A stretch of DNA of 64,000 nt from Sunxiuqinia sp963974515 (GCF_963974515.1 NZ_CAXBDD010000011.1:9228-73227); one strand, 5' to 3'; positions 52,486 through 61,586 are shown, counted from the stretch's first letter. A program made the numbers and translations. The notes: a model not told the origin generated them from the sequence alone.

Positions 52486-53769
52486 ATGGAAATCGCAATC
52501 ATTACCATCGTAACGACAATCATCTTCTCGGCCTTTTTCTCAGGCATGGAAATTGCCTTCGTTTCAGCCAATAAACTGCGGCTCGAAATGGACAAACAAC
52601 AAAACTTCATCAGTGCCAGAATACTCTCCCTGTTCACAAAAAATCCGGGACAATATATTGCCACCATGCTGATTGGAAATAACATTGCCCTGGTGATTTA
52701 CGGAATCGCTTTTGCCAAATTGCTGGGCCCCATGTTTTACCGTTTTGTTCCAATCGACAGTCTGGTATTGCTGCTTCAAACGATTACGTCCACGCTTATC
52801 ATCTTGTTTACAGCCGAGTTTTTTCCGAAAACACTTTTCCGAATCAATCCAAACACCCTTTTGCGTTTCTTCTCCGTTCCGGTGGCTTTTTTCTACTTCC
52901 TTTTTCTACCGATTACCAAACTGGTCATGGGGATCTCCCAATTTCTGCTGAATACGATCTTCAAATCTTCTTATGACAAGAACATCAAAAAAAATGTTTT
53001 TAACCGGATTGATCTTGACCATTTTGTGAATGAGTCGGACGAAGACCAACAGCGCCGTGAGCACGAGCTGGAAAATGAAGTCAAACTGTTTCGCAACGCT
53101 TTGGACTTTTCGAAAATCAAACTCCGCGAAGTGATGGTTCCGCGTACCGAAATGGAAATCCTGGATATCAATTCCAGTATGGAAGACCTGATCCAGAAGT
53201 TCATTGAAACCGGCTATTCACGTATCCTGTTCTACCAGGATAACATTGATAACATCATTGGCTATATCCACCACTCCACCATTTTTGCCAATCCCGGTTC
53301 GATCCGGTCAAACCTGAAAAAGGTGCTGATCGTCCCCGAAACGATGCCGGCAAGCAAACTGTTGAGCAAGTTCATTTCGCAACACCGCAGCATCGCCATT
53401 GTAGTTGATGAGTTTGGGGGCACCTCAGGAATGGTGACCAGCGAAGATATACTGGAAGAAATTTTCGGAGAGATTGAAGACGAACACGACACCATTGATT
53501 TCGTTGAACGGAAAATCAGCAGCAACGAATTTGTATTATCCGCCCGCATCGAACTGGATGACCTGAATGAAAAATACAACCTCGGGTTTCCGGTCAAGGA
53601 AAACTATGAAACACTGGCTGGATTTATCCTGTTTCATCATGAAAGCATCCCAAAAATCAATACCGTCATCCACATTGATCACTACCGCTTCAAGATACTA
53701 AAAGCAAGCAATACCAAAATTGAGCTGGTAAACCTTAAGATATTGGACAACACCCAAAATAAAAAATGA
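52486..53769 (+). CDS. CNNM/CorC (HlyC) family membrane protein with CBS pair
   Basis: 427 residues. The N-terminal DUF21/CNNM domain has four hydrophobic segments, beginning IITIVTTIIFSAFFSGMEIAFVSANKLRLE. A linker (about 180-205) leads to a CBS pair (REVMVPRTEMEILD...YSRILFYQDNIDNIIGYIH, IAIVVDEFGGTSGMVTSEDILEEIFG). A C-terminal CorC_HlyC domain (about 345-425) follows. Family members are linked to magnesium or cobalt export; GldE of gliding bacteria is a relative, but no gld gene is here. Co-transcribed with lptC (six-base gap). Confidence 0.92.
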   Translation: MEIAIITIVTTIIFSAFFSGMEIAFVSANKLRLEMDKQQNFISARILSLFTKNPGQYIATMLIGNNIALVIYGIAFAKLLGPMFYRFVPIDSLVLLLQTITSTLIILFTAEFFPKTLFRINPNTLLRFFSVPVAFFYFLFLPITKLVMGISQFLLNTIFKSSYDKNIKKNVFNRIDLDHFVNESDEDQQRREHELENEVKLFRNALDFSKIKLREVMVPRTEMEILDINSSMEDLIQKFIETGYSRILFYQDNIDNIIGYIHHSTIFANPGSIRSNLKKVLIVPETMPASKLLSKFISQHRSIAIVVDEFGGTSGMVTSEDILEEIFGEIEDEHDTIDFVERKISSNEFVLSARIELDDLNEKYNLGFPVKENYETLAGFILFHHESIPKINTVIHIDHYRFKILKASNTKIELVNLKILDNTQNKK

Positions 53770-53796
53770 ATCTTAAGGTTTAATTCCTAAAATTAC

Positions 53797-53804
53797 TATC
53801 TTCG
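53797..53804 (+). promoter_or_regulatory. Possible internal -7 element before the foldase gene
   Basis: TATCTTCG, one base from TAnnTTTG, 46 bases before ATG 53851 in the only sizeable gap of this gene string. Confidence 0.4.
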
Positions 53805-53850
53805 TAGCTCGAAAAAAACAAGTAAATCATAATTCAATAATTATTAGTCA

Positions 53851-55965
53851 ATGGCTACATTACAAAACATAAGAAATCGGGGAGGATTGTTGGTAGCGAT
53901 CATTATTGGTCTTGCGTTAGTTGCCTTCATTTTGGGCGATATCCTCAACTCTGGCAGTTCTTTATTACGGCCAAACCAAATGGAAGTTGCCGAAATAGAT
54001 GGCGAATCTGTGCAGTACCCTGATTTCCAGCGGCAGGTTGAAGAGATGGCGGAAATCTACAAAATGAACACGGGAAGTACACAACTCGACGAAAACACGT
54101 GGGTGCAAATCCGCGAGCAAGCCTGGCAAAGTTTAGTACGCGAAATCGTGATGAGCGATATCTATGAAGATCTGGGATTGACCGTCACTTCTGACGAACT
54201 TTTTGACATGGTCCAGGGAAACAATCTTCACCCCATCATCCAACAGCTTTTTCGCAATCCACAAACCGGACAGGTTGATAAATCCGCGGTTCTTCAGTTC
54301 CTGAAATCGCTTGAATTGAATGCAACACCCCAGCAAAAAGCTTATTGGCTTTATATTGAAGAACAAATAAAAGACGAACGCATTCAAACCAAATACAACA
54401 ATCTGGTGCGTCAAGGCCTTTACTCCACAACAGCCGAAGCACAAAAAAGTCTGGAAGCCAAAAATCAGCAGATGAATATCCAGTACATCCGCTTGCCTTA
54501 CATTTCCATGCCCGACAGCGCCGTTGCAGTTTCTGAGGCTGAATTGAAGGAATACTACAACGAGCATCAGGACAATTACAAGCAGGAAGAAAGCCGCACC
54601 ATTGAATACATCACCTTCGATGTAAAAGCCACTGAGGCCGATGATGCTTCCACCCTGAAATGGATAGAAGATGCTAAGGATGAATTTGAAACGATCGCAG
54701 AGAACGAGCAATACATCAGTGTAAATTCCGATGTCCCCTTTGAAAATGTGTATCAGAAAAAAGAAGAGCTTTCAGACGAAATAGCCGAATTTGCCTTTAC
54801 CAATGAAATCGGTTCAGTTTACGGACCATTCAAAGAAGGTAATACCTACAAATTGGTGAAAATCGACGATTTGAAAGATTTGCCGGATTCTGTTCAGGCA
54901 CGTCATATCCTGATTAACCCCGATGCGGTGGGTGGCTATGAGGCTGCACTGGCTCTGGCCGACAGTCTGAAAGGACTGATTGAAAACGGAGCAAGCTTTG
55001 CCGCTTTAGCCGAACAGCACTCTGAAGACACCGGATCAGCGCGTCAGGGAGGCGACCTCGGCTGGTTTAGAAAAAACCAAATGGTGAAACCTTTTGAGGA
55101 AGCTGCGTTCAACGGAGAAGTCAATCAACTGTACACAACAACAACCCAGTTTGGAGTTCACCTGATCCAACCCACTAAAAAAGGGAAAGAAGTAAAACAG
55201 GTTCGTTTGGCAACCTTGGCTCGTACCATTGAGCCAAGCACACAAACTTACCAGAATGTTTATGCGCAAGCCAGCCGTTTTGTTTCTGATAACCAGGACT
55301 ACAAATCATTCACCGAAGCCATTGCCAATGAGAAACTCACAAAAAAACTGGCAACGGTTGGTGAAAACGACCGCGCGGTAGCCGGTTTGGAGGACTCACG
55401 GCCGTTAATCCGTGCAGCTTACCAAGCCGATGTAAAAGAGATTTTGCACAACAACGAAGGATCTGCAATTTTCGAATTGGGTGATCAGTTTGTGGTTGCG
55501 GCCCTCGCTAACGAAACAGAAGAGGGTATCGCATCTTTCGAAGACGTAAAACCCCGGGTTGAATTGGCTGTGAAAAAACTGAACAAAGGAAAAGCCTTAG
55601 CACAAAAAATGGAAGATGCCGCTACAGGAACAGACATGGAAGCGATTGCAGAAAGCCTGGACGCCGAAGTGAACGATGCCAACGGACTGACCTTTAACTC
55701 AACTTCGATTCCTTCTGTTGGGATGGAGCCCGCTGTCATTGGAACGCTCGCCAGCTTGTCTCAGGACGAAGTTTCATCGCCAATCATCGGCAACAATGGT
55801 GTTTACATGGTTAAAGTTGTGTCAATCATTAATGGAACCGACGAAGATGTACTGGCCGAGCAAACCCGCTTAAACCAGGTTCTTGGTTCGCGCGCCGTCT
55901 ACCAGGCTTACGAAGCACAAAAGAATGCGGTAGAAATTGAAGATAACCGGGCGAAGTTTTATTAG
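53851..55965 (+). CDS. PpiD-like peptidyl-prolyl isomerase (SurA_N + parvulin)
   Basis: 704 residues. A short cytosolic tail, then one membrane anchor at about 12-33 (GLLVAIIIGLALVAFILGDIL). A SurA_N-like chaperone region with long helices follows (to about 230). A parvulin domain sits at about 348-440 (ARHILINPDA, FAALAEQHSEDTGSARQGGDLGWF, PFEEAAFNGEV, FGVHLIQ). A C-terminal part with a second, degenerate rotamase-like segment ends the protein. It helps outer-membrane proteins fold after secretion. The domain order is that of PpiD with an extended C-terminus usual in Bacteroidota. A strong terminator follows 22 bases later. Confidence 0.93.
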   Translation: MATLQNIRNRGGLLVAIIIGLALVAFILGDILNSGSSLLRPNQMEVAEIDGESVQYPDFQRQVEEMAEIYKMNTGSTQLDENTWVQIREQAWQSLVREIVMSDIYEDLGLTVTSDELFDMVQGNNLHPIIQQLFRNPQTGQVDKSAVLQFLKSLELNATPQQKAYWLYIEEQIKDERIQTKYNNLVRQGLYSTTAEAQKSLEAKNQQMNIQYIRLPYISMPDSAVAVSEAELKEYYNEHQDNYKQEESRTIEYITFDVKATEADDASTLKWIEDAKDEFETIAENEQYISVNSDVPFENVYQKKEELSDEIAEFAFTNEIGSVYGPFKEGNTYKLVKIDDLKDLPDSVQARHILINPDAVGGYEAALALADSLKGLIENGASFAALAEQHSEDTGSARQGGDLGWFRKNQMVKPFEEAAFNGEVNQLYTTTTQFGVHLIQPTKKGKEVKQVRLATLARTIEPSTQTYQNVYAQASRFVSDNQDYKSFTEAIANEKLTKKLATVGENDRAVAGLEDSRPLIRAAYQADVKEILHNNEGSAIFELGDQFVVAALANETEEGIASFEDVKPRVELAVKKLNKGKALAQKMEDAATGTDMEAIAESLDAEVNDANGLTFNSTSIPSVGMEPAVIGTLASLSQDEVSSPIIGNNGVYMVKVVSIINGTDEDVLAEQTRLNQVLGSRAVYQAYEAQKNAVEIEDNRAKFY

Positions 55966-55986
55966 TCGATCGTCCATCAAGATATT

Positions 55987-56030
55987 AAAGAGGCTGTCCG
56001 ATAACTTTTCGGATGGCCTCTTTTTGTTTT
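55987..56030 (+). terminator. Terminator after the PpiD-like gene
   Basis: AAAGAGGC-TGTCCGA, loop, TCGGATG-GCCTCTTTTT with a single mismatch, followed by GTTTT. It ends the nadB-to-PpiD gene string. Confidence 0.88.
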
Positions 56031-56263
56031 GCAGTCCGTGAAGTTAGTTTTGACGAGAGACTGTGATTGTTTGCCCTACAATTGCTTCCACAGAGGATCC
56101 TCCCACATTTATCTGCTAACACCACTGTGATCGAGTCGCCATCCAACCGTCGCACCCCTTTGCCGGGAAAAGGCAAATTCAGATTCATCCGTCATAAACA
56201 CAGATTCCACCTGAGAAAAAACACGCTCGTCATATCAAACTTTTTTAATGCCCGATGGGCGGA

Positions 56264-56271
56264 TACTTTTG
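56264..56271 (+). promoter_or_regulatory. -7 element of the small barrel gene
   Basis: TACTTTTG matches TAnnTTTG exactly. Transcription would begin near 56277, after the first ATG (56276). This supports the second ATG at 56312 as start. Confidence 0.5.
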
Positions 56272-56311
56272 ATTCATGAAAACAATAAAAAGCCATTTTA
56301 AATTTAAAGTC

Positions 56312-56899
56312 ATGAAAACAAAAGCATTTCTCTGTATTATTTTTGTCGTACTGATTTCAGTGACTACGTTTGCGCAGGAAAACGAAAAACGGTTTGGTTT
56401 TGAGTTCAGTTCCGGCGCTTCGGTAGCGACTCAAAAACTTGCCGGCACCAGTCTGAACACCGGTTATGGTTTCGAAGCCATTTTTCACTACCGCATTTTG
56501 CCACACACCGGTGTTTATGCCGGCTGGGGGCTCAATAGTTTTAGCGCCGATGAGTCGTTTGCCGGAAACGATGTTTGTTTCGAAGAAACTGGTTATGTAT
56601 TCGGACTACAGTATAAGCGTCCGTTTGGAGACTCGTCCCTACAGTATTATTTACGAGCAGGCGGTTTATTCAATCACGTTGAAACGGAAAATACCGGTGG
56701 TGATATCATTAACGACACGGGGCACGGCTTGGGCTGGCAACTGGCAGCAGGTATCGACGTCAAGTTGGGCAATAATTGGAGCCTAACTCCAGGGCTGAAA
56801 TTCAACGCACTTTCCAGAGACTCGGAATTTGACGAAGTTTCAAGAACGCTGGACTATAATTACATCTCATTGCGTGTGGGAGTCGTCAAGCTATTTTAG
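56312..56899 (+). CDS. Small outer-membrane beta-barrel protein (OmpW/OmpA-barrel-like)
   Basis: 195 residues from ATG 56312, which directly precedes a good signal peptide (MKTKAFLCIIFVVLISVTTFAQ); the ATG at 56276 is in frame but probably lies upstream of the transcript. The mature part is an eight-strand-type barrel with alternating strands (FGFEFSSGASVATQKL, GVYAGWGLNSF, GYVFGLQYKRPF, LQYYLRAGGLF, LGWQLAAGIDVKLG, YISLRVGVVKLF) ending in the C-terminal Phe expected for BAM recognition. This is a general outer-membrane protein beta-barrel family member with no specific function known. Monocistronic. Confidence 0.8.
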   Translation: MKTKAFLCIIFVVLISVTTFAQENEKRFGFEFSSGASVATQKLAGTSLNTGYGFEAIFHYRILPHTGVYAGWGLNSFSADESFAGNDVCFEETGYVFGLQYKRPFGDSSLQYYLRAGGLFNHVETENTGGDIINDTGHGLGWQLAAGIDVKLGNNWSLTPGLKFNALSRDSEFDEVSRTLDYNYISLRVGVVKLF

Positions 56900-56911
56900 A
56901 AAACAATTGGA

Positions 56912-56946
56912 TAGGAACCGATACGAATGATTTGTATCGGTTCCTA
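56912..56946 (+). terminator. Terminator after the small barrel gene
   Basis: TAGGAACCGATAC and GTATCGGTTCCTA are a perfect 13-bp stem with a 9-base loop, 13 bases after the stop. The T tract after it is weak (CATTTTC). Confidence 0.8.
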
Positions 56947-57161
56947 CATTTTCGAAAATATTCACTAAAAAGCAACAAGCTGTAGCCTTTTGTGAGCATC
57001 AGCCTTGGCTTTCCAGAAAACATATCGAAACTTTTAAATTCAATCGAGGTTTTGGGAGCGGGTGTACAACAAATCCCTTGATGAACCAGAGACAGACTGC
57101 CATCGCTGATTGACGAACAATTTTTTAGAACCTTACGGCCCACAAAGCGCTCAAATCATTT

Positions 57162-57169
57162 TATCTTTG
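57162..57169 (+). promoter_or_regulatory. TATCTTTG element touching the start of the LytS-like gene
   Basis: An exact TAnnTTTG match ending three bases before ATG 57173. If it is active, the transcript would start at or within the start codon, giving a leaderless mRNA. It may also be a chance match. Confidence 0.35.
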
Positions 57170-57172
57170 AAA

Positions 57173-58276
57173 ATGAATTCAGAAAAAAATAAGCATATCA
57201 AGCAAATTCACCAGCTTTTATCGTTCAAAAAACTGTTCCGATTTTTGCTCGGTTTTTCTGCTGCGGTTCAACTGATCATCATTTCATACAATCACCTGTC
57301 GGGCTACCATGTGCTTGGAGGCTTCGACTATTTCCTTTTCCGACTTGTCAGGGGTGTTGGGCTGAGTGTGCTTGCCGGATTTATGCTGGCCTATCCCAAT
57401 CTGTTCATGATTCGCTACCTGAATCGTGTCGCCCCCTGGAACAATAAAACATTCAAACGACTTTCGATTCAGCTCTGTTTTTCCATCGCTATCGCCATCA
57501 TCGTTTCTGTAGCTTTCACGGCTTCTGCAAACCTGTTAACTCCTTATGCTGAAGACTACCAAGGCGTACTGATCAACAATGCGCTGATTTTTACGGTCGC
57601 AAACATTTTAGTCATGGCCATTCTCGAAGGCTGGATCTTTTCTATCGAAAGCAGGAGGGCCGAGCAAATGGCTAAAAATTTAAAAGAGGAACTGTCTCAG
57701 ATTAAATTTGAAGTACTGAAAAGCCAGATCAACCCGCATTTCATGTTCAATAGCCTAAACGTCTTATCGGGCTTGATTAACAAAGATACGGCCAAGGCAC
57801 AGCAATTCATCGATGAGTTCTCACATATCTATCGGTATGTGCTCGAAACCATCGAGCAACCGGTAGGCACGCTTGAACAGGAACTCGATTTTATGCGATC
57901 GTACCTTTTTTTACAGCAAATCCGCTATGGCGACGATTTATCGTATTCAGTAAACATTCCGGCACACTTGATGCAGCTGGTGCTCCCACCCTTATCACTC
58001 CAGGTGGTGCTCGAAAATGCAATCAAACACAACATTATTAACGAGACTAAACCTCTAAAAATTGAAGTATTCAGCCAAGGCACACTTCTCGTGGTAAAAA
58101 ACAACATTCAACCCAAATTTTCCATGAGCACGTCCACCGGGCTTGGCCTGAAAAATCTGACGAAACGATATGCGTTAATCAGCTTGGAAGAGCCAGTCTT
58201 TATGGTAGAAACAAATCATTACCTTGCAAAACTTCCGCTAATCAATATTGAAAAAGATGAACATACTAATCATTGA
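57173..58276 (+). CDS. LytS/YehU-type sensor histidine kinase (His_kinase PF06580)
   Basis: 367 residues from ATG 57173; the frame opens at a TTG (57110). Four membrane segments (about 20-40, 58-80, 100-120, 135-155) form the sensor. A coiled coil leads to the family phospho-acceptor LKSQINPHFMFNSLNVLSG (His189). A short HATPase domain ends the protein (LPPLSLQVVLENAIKHN, GLGLKNLTKRY). It should phosphorylate the LytTR regulator whose gene overlaps its 3' end by 20 bases. In Bacteroidota such pairs control varied traits, so no specific output is proposed. Confidence 0.92.
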   Translation: MNSEKNKHIKQIHQLLSFKKLFRFLLGFSAAVQLIIISYNHLSGYHVLGGFDYFLFRLVRGVGLSVLAGFMLAYPNLFMIRYLNRVAPWNNKTFKRLSIQLCFSIAIAIIVSVAFTASANLLTPYAEDYQGVLINNALIFTVANILVMAILEGWIFSIESRRAEQMAKNLKEELSQIKFEVLKSQINPHFMFNSLNVLSGLINKDTAKAQQFIDEFSHIYRYVLETIEQPVGTLEQELDFMRSYLFLQQIRYGDDLSYSVNIPAHLMQLVLPPLSLQVVLENAIKHNIINETKPLKIEVFSQGTLLVVKNNIQPKFSMSTSTGLGLKNLTKRYALISLEEPVFMVETNHYLAKLPLINIEKDEHTNH

Positions 58277-59012
58277 AGATGAAAAACTGGCGGCAGAGAA
58301 GCTGGAATCGATGCTGCTGGAGACCGATCCTGAAATCCGTATCCTGGCCAAACTGGGCTCTATCAAAGAATCGGTAAAATGGTTGCTTCAAAACCAAGCT
58401 GACCTAATCTTTCTCGACATCCAGCTTTCAGATGGCAGCAGCTTCAGTATTTTTGAGCAAATTGACGTATCAACACCAATCATTTTCACAACGGCCTACG
58501 ATCAATATGCCATTAAAGCATTCGAAGTAAACAGCATTGCCTATCTGCTAAAGCCCATCCGCAAAAGCGAATTGTCAGAAAGCCTGCAAAAGTTCCGGAA
58601 CCTGAAAACAGCATTTAGTATTGATTTTGATGTGATAATGGCACAGATCCAAGGGCGTCAACCCGAATTTAAAAAGCGGTTTCTCATTCAAATCGGCGAA
58701 AAGATAAAGAAAGTGGAAGTTACTGAAACTGCTTATTTCTATGTGCTTGATAAAAGTACCTACCTCCGCACATTCCAGGGAAGCAACTATCCGGTAGATT
58801 ATACACTCGACAAATTGGAAACGATGATCAACCCTGCCTCTTTTTTCCGGATCAACCGAAAATACCTTGTAAATATGGATGCCATTTCGAACATGGTGGC
58901 TTATTCACGCGGTCGCGTGAAGCTGGAGCTAAAACCCAAAGCCGATGATGAGTTTGACACCATCGTCAGCATCGATCGCTCTGCCGGCTTTAAAAAGTGG
59001 CTGAACAGTTAA
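58257..59012 (+). CDS. LytTR-family response regulator
   Basis: 251 residues from ATG 58257, within the kinase 3' end; a TTG at 58248 would add three residues. The receiver has Glu7-Asp8, phospho-acceptor Asp54 in LIFLDIQLSDG, TTAYDQYAIKAFEVNSIAYLLKPI. A linker (about 120-140) leads to a LytTR DNA-binding domain (FLIQIGEKIKKVEVTE, FFRINRKYLVNMDAI, GRVKLELK). It is the partner of the overlapping kinase gene. The two form a typical LytS/LytR-type system. Confidence 0.94.
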   Translation: MNILIIEDEKLAAEKLESMLLETDPEIRILAKLGSIKESVKWLLQNQADLIFLDIQLSDGSSFSIFEQIDVSTPIIFTTAYDQYAIKAFEVNSIAYLLKPIRKSELSESLQKFRNLKTAFSIDFDVIMAQIQGRQPEFKKRFLIQIGEKIKKVEVTETAYFYVLDKSTYLRTFQGSNYPVDYTLDKLETMINPASFFRINRKYLVNMDAISNMVAYSRGRVKLELKPKADDEFDTIVSIDRSAGFKKWLNS

Positions 59013-59054
59013 AAGGAGAATTCCCAAAAAACCGTAAAAAGGCAGCGCAGCCCA

Positions 59055-59774
59055 TTACAATTCCTGAATGTAGATTTCCTTAAACTGCATGATTAAGGCG
59101 TCCTTTTCATGAATTTGAAAAGCGATATGCCCCTTCATCCCAACGTTTAAGTTCAGGTGTGTTTCGTCATTCAAAATCCCCTCGCCTTTGTAGTTGGTGA
59201 TCTTCATACCATTCAGCCATACTTCAATCGAAGTCCCCACGCAGCGAATTCGCATCAGATTCCATTGGTTGGTTTCCTCTGCATAATAAAACAGGGGAGT
59301 CTTTCGCTGCATCGACTCATTGACCCAGGCATTTTTGGGGATATTCGGAAAAATCCAACGTTGGTTCCCCCTGGTCTCATCCCAGATCATCCCCGTGCGC
59401 CAAGGCCCCGGCGGATGAATATCAACCTGCGGGCCATTCATCCAGTACGCTTCATCATCGTATCGCGAACGCACCTGCACCCCGCTGTTCCCACTGCTGG
59501 TTTTAAACGCCCGAAATTGAAACTTCAATTCAAAATCAGCATATTCCTTCTCTGAATACAGCCAGGCATAATCGTGCTCCGGATTATTCAGCGAGTTGGC
59601 CATAATGGTGCCGTCGATCACCCTAAAAAAGATATAATTCCGGTCGCGTGGCGCCTTCTTTTCAACCCAGCCATCCAGGTTAACACCATTAAAGAGCGAC
59701 ACAAAATCGTCCTGGGAGAAGGTAATAGACGAAATTAGGAAAGAGAAAAAAAGAAAAATCAATTTCAACTTCAT
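59055..59774 (-). CDS. Secreted DUF1080 (3-keto-disaccharide hydrolase family) protein
   Basis: 239 residues. Signal peptide MKLKLIFLFFSFLISSITFS, no lipobox, then one DUF1080 jelly roll: FVSLFNGVNLDGW, FELKFQFRAFKTSSGNSGVQVRSRY, QVDIHPPGPWRTGMIWDE, WNLMRIRCVGTSIEVWLNG, GHIAFQIHEK. This is the second family member in the window (the other is the lipoprotein at 37.7 kb), and it lies divergent to a Tat-exported aldo/keto reductase. That pairing, a keto-sugar hydrolase family protein with a periplasmic reductase, suggests work on oxidised sugars, but this is inference. Confidence 0.88.
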   Translation of the reverse strand: MKLKLIFLFFSFLISSITFSQDDFVSLFNGVNLDGWVEKKAPRDRNYIFFRVIDGTIMANSLNNPEHDYAWLYSEKEYADFELKFQFRAFKTSSGNSGVQVRSRYDDEAYWMNGPQVDIHPPGPWRTGMIWDETRGNQRWIFPNIPKNAWVNESMQRKTPLFYYAEETNQWNLMRIRCVGTSIEVWLNGMKITNYKGEGILNDETHLNLNVGMKGHIAFQIHEKDALIMQFKEIYIQEL

Positions 59775-59993
59775 ACACGTTCGGCTTGGTGTGAGTTAAG
59801 TTCTATTCGCGCTTTCTTAACAGCTGGTTAAAGTTCGAATTTTCACAGATGAAATGCAAGAAAATTATTAAAGTGAGTAAATTACCCGAAGCCCATCCAT
59901 TGGGTAACATTCAAATGACCTGCACCGTATTGAAGGTGTAAACAACTGAACAAAAACACATTCAAATTGTCTAATTAAAAAAATACCAATTCA

Positions 59994-60998
59994 ATGACAC
60001 ACAGACGCGAGTTCCTAAAAACCATGGCCGCCATGACCGCTGCCATTTCAGTACCATCAACGCTTTATGCCAATACGCCCAACGAGGACAAGCTGGGTGA
60101 AATTCTTCCACTTCGTAAATTGGGTAAAACAGGCGAAAACATTACCATGCTGGGCGTGGGTGGCTACCACATTGGCTGGACAACCGAACGCGATGCGCAG
60201 GAAGTGATTGAAGCAGCGCTGGAGGGGGGCATTCGATTTTTCGACACTGCAGAGCAGTATGGGCCCGGAACCAGTGAAGAACGCTACGGCAAATACCTGA
60301 CGCCCAAATACCGCGAACTCGTTTTTCTGATGACCAAAACCCAGGCCCGCACCGCCAAAGATGCTCAACAACACTTGGAAGACTCGCTTCGGAGAATGAA
60401 GACCGATTACCTGGACCTTTGGCAAATGCATTCGCTCTTCACACCTGAGGATGTTGACAGCCGGATGCAGGAGAAAGTACTGGATGTCTTGATCAAAGCC
60501 AAGGAAAGCGGAAAGGTAAAACACATCGGTTTTACCGGCCATCAAAATCCATATGCACACAATCGCATGTTGGAACTCACCCGCGATAATGACCCGATCG
60601 ACGCCGTACAAATGCCCGTGAACGTATTGGATCAATCCTATTTCAGCTTTATCGATAATGTGATGCCGGAGCTGATGAAACGCAATATTGGCGTTTTGGC
60701 CATGAAAACGCTGGCTGACGGGCGCTTTTTTGCTACCAAGGAACAAGCGAAGTGGAAAACAGACGACCCAATTATTCCCAACTACATTAGCATTGAAGAA
60801 GCGATGTATTTTGTTTGGTCTTTGCCGGTGAGCACCATTATTGCCGGAGCCGAAAAAGCCGACTATATTCGTGACAAAGTAAAAATGGCCCGCTCATTTG
60901 TCAAACTTAACGAAACCGATCGGCTTGTCCTGGTCGAAAGAGTAAAGGAAAAAGCATTGGCAGGAAACATCGAATATTTCAAACAAAAACCAGCCTAG
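59994..60998 (+). CDS. Tat-exported aldo/keto reductase
   Basis: 334 residues. The N-terminus has a twin-arginine signal (THRREFLKTMAAMTAAISVPSTLYA). The AKR barrel follows with the catalytic tetrad Asp84, Tyr89 (FFDTAEQYG), Lys115 (MTKT) and His146 (WQMHSL). DYLDLWQMHS, GKVKHIGFTGH and a C-terminal cofactor region are also in place. Tat export would carry the folded enzyme with bound NADP(H) to the periplasm, as for other Bacteroidota oxidoreductases with this leader. The substrate is unknown. It is divergent from the DUF1080 gene (219 bases between) and followed by a MoCo-carrier-like gene. Confidence 0.9.
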   Translation: MTHRREFLKTMAAMTAAISVPSTLYANTPNEDKLGEILPLRKLGKTGENITMLGVGGYHIGWTTERDAQEVIEAALEGGIRFFDTAEQYGPGTSEERYGKYLTPKYRELVFLMTKTQARTAKDAQQHLEDSLRRMKTDYLDLWQMHSLFTPEDVDSRMQEKVLDVLIKAKESGKVKHIGFTGHQNPYAHNRMLELTRDNDPIDAVQMPVNVLDQSYFSFIDNVMPELMKRNIGVLAMKTLADGRFFATKEQAKWKTDDPIIPNYISIEEAMYFVWSLPVSTIIAGAEKADYIRDKVKMARSFVKLNETDRLVLVERVKEKALAGNIEYFKQKPA

Positions 60999-61039
60999 TC
61001 AATTAATAAACGTAAATCATCGCGGTAAGAAATGATTCT

Positions 61040-61070
61040 TTCATTCGATTGATTATTTTTATCGAATGAA
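61040..61070 (+). repeat. 10-bp perfect inverted repeat covering a start codon
   Basis: TTCATTCGAT (61040-61049) and ATCGAATGAA (61061-61070), with an 11-base T-rich loop. The right arm contains the ATG of the next gene (61066-61068), so the mRNA could hide its start codon. It may also act as a weak terminator of the upstream reductase gene. Confidence 0.7.
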
Positions 61071-61545
61071 GCTTCGAAAGATCATTAGTGGTGGACAAAG
61101 TGGCGTAGACCGGGCAGCCTTGGATGCTTGTCTGAAAGCCGGATTTCCGTGCGGTGGTTGGTGCCCTGCAGGAAGACGCGCCGAAGATGGAATCATACCA
61201 ACGCTGTATCCTTTGCATGAAATGGACAGCGTTTATTATGACGATCGCACGCGTCAGAACATACTCGACTCGAATGCCACCTTAATTATTTACCAAAATG
61301 ATTTAACCGGCGGAACCTTGCTCACCTATAAATTGGCCAATACACTGAACAAGCCTGTTTTCCTGTTCAAAGTATCACCCTTTTTTATTGATGAATGCAT
61401 GGAAGACCTTCTTTACTTTCTAAAAAACAACTCGATAGAAATCCTCAATATTGCCGGTCCGCGAGTAAGCCAGTGGGGCAAGGCCTACGAATCGGCCTTG
61501 CTCATCACATCCAGGCTCATCAGAAAAATACGCCTCCTGGAATAG
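61066..61545 (+). CDS. Putative molybdenum carrier family protein (Rossmann-like)
   Basis: 159 residues. It opens with IISGGQSGVDRAALDACL, the phosphate-binding loop of the MoCo_carrier family (PF12694), then GFPCGGWCPAGRRAEDG, IPTLYPLHEM, YDDRTRQNILDSNATLIIY and the LTGGTLLTYKLA segment. The same Rossmann-like fold occurs in nucleotide-binding SLOG/LOG-type proteins, so a nucleotide ligand is an alternative. No molybdenum cofactor synthesis or Mo-enzyme gene is nearby, which weakens a specific Mo role. The start codon sits in a hairpin. Confidence 0.8.
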   Translation: MKLRKIISGGQSGVDRAALDACLKAGFPCGGWCPAGRRAEDGIIPTLYPLHEMDSVYYDDRTRQNILDSNATLIIYQNDLTGGTLLTYKLANTLNKPVFLFKVSPFFIDECMEDLLYFLKNNSIEILNIAGPRVSQWGKAYESALLITSRLIRKIRLLE

Positions 61546-61586
61546 GAAAACCCCTGTTTAGGATGCCACTCCAAGTTGATACCCGG

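Noticed and set aside
55985..56188. 67-codon minus-strand frame after the PpiD-like gene
   Set aside because: It is read through the complement of a strong terminator and has no recognisable motif.
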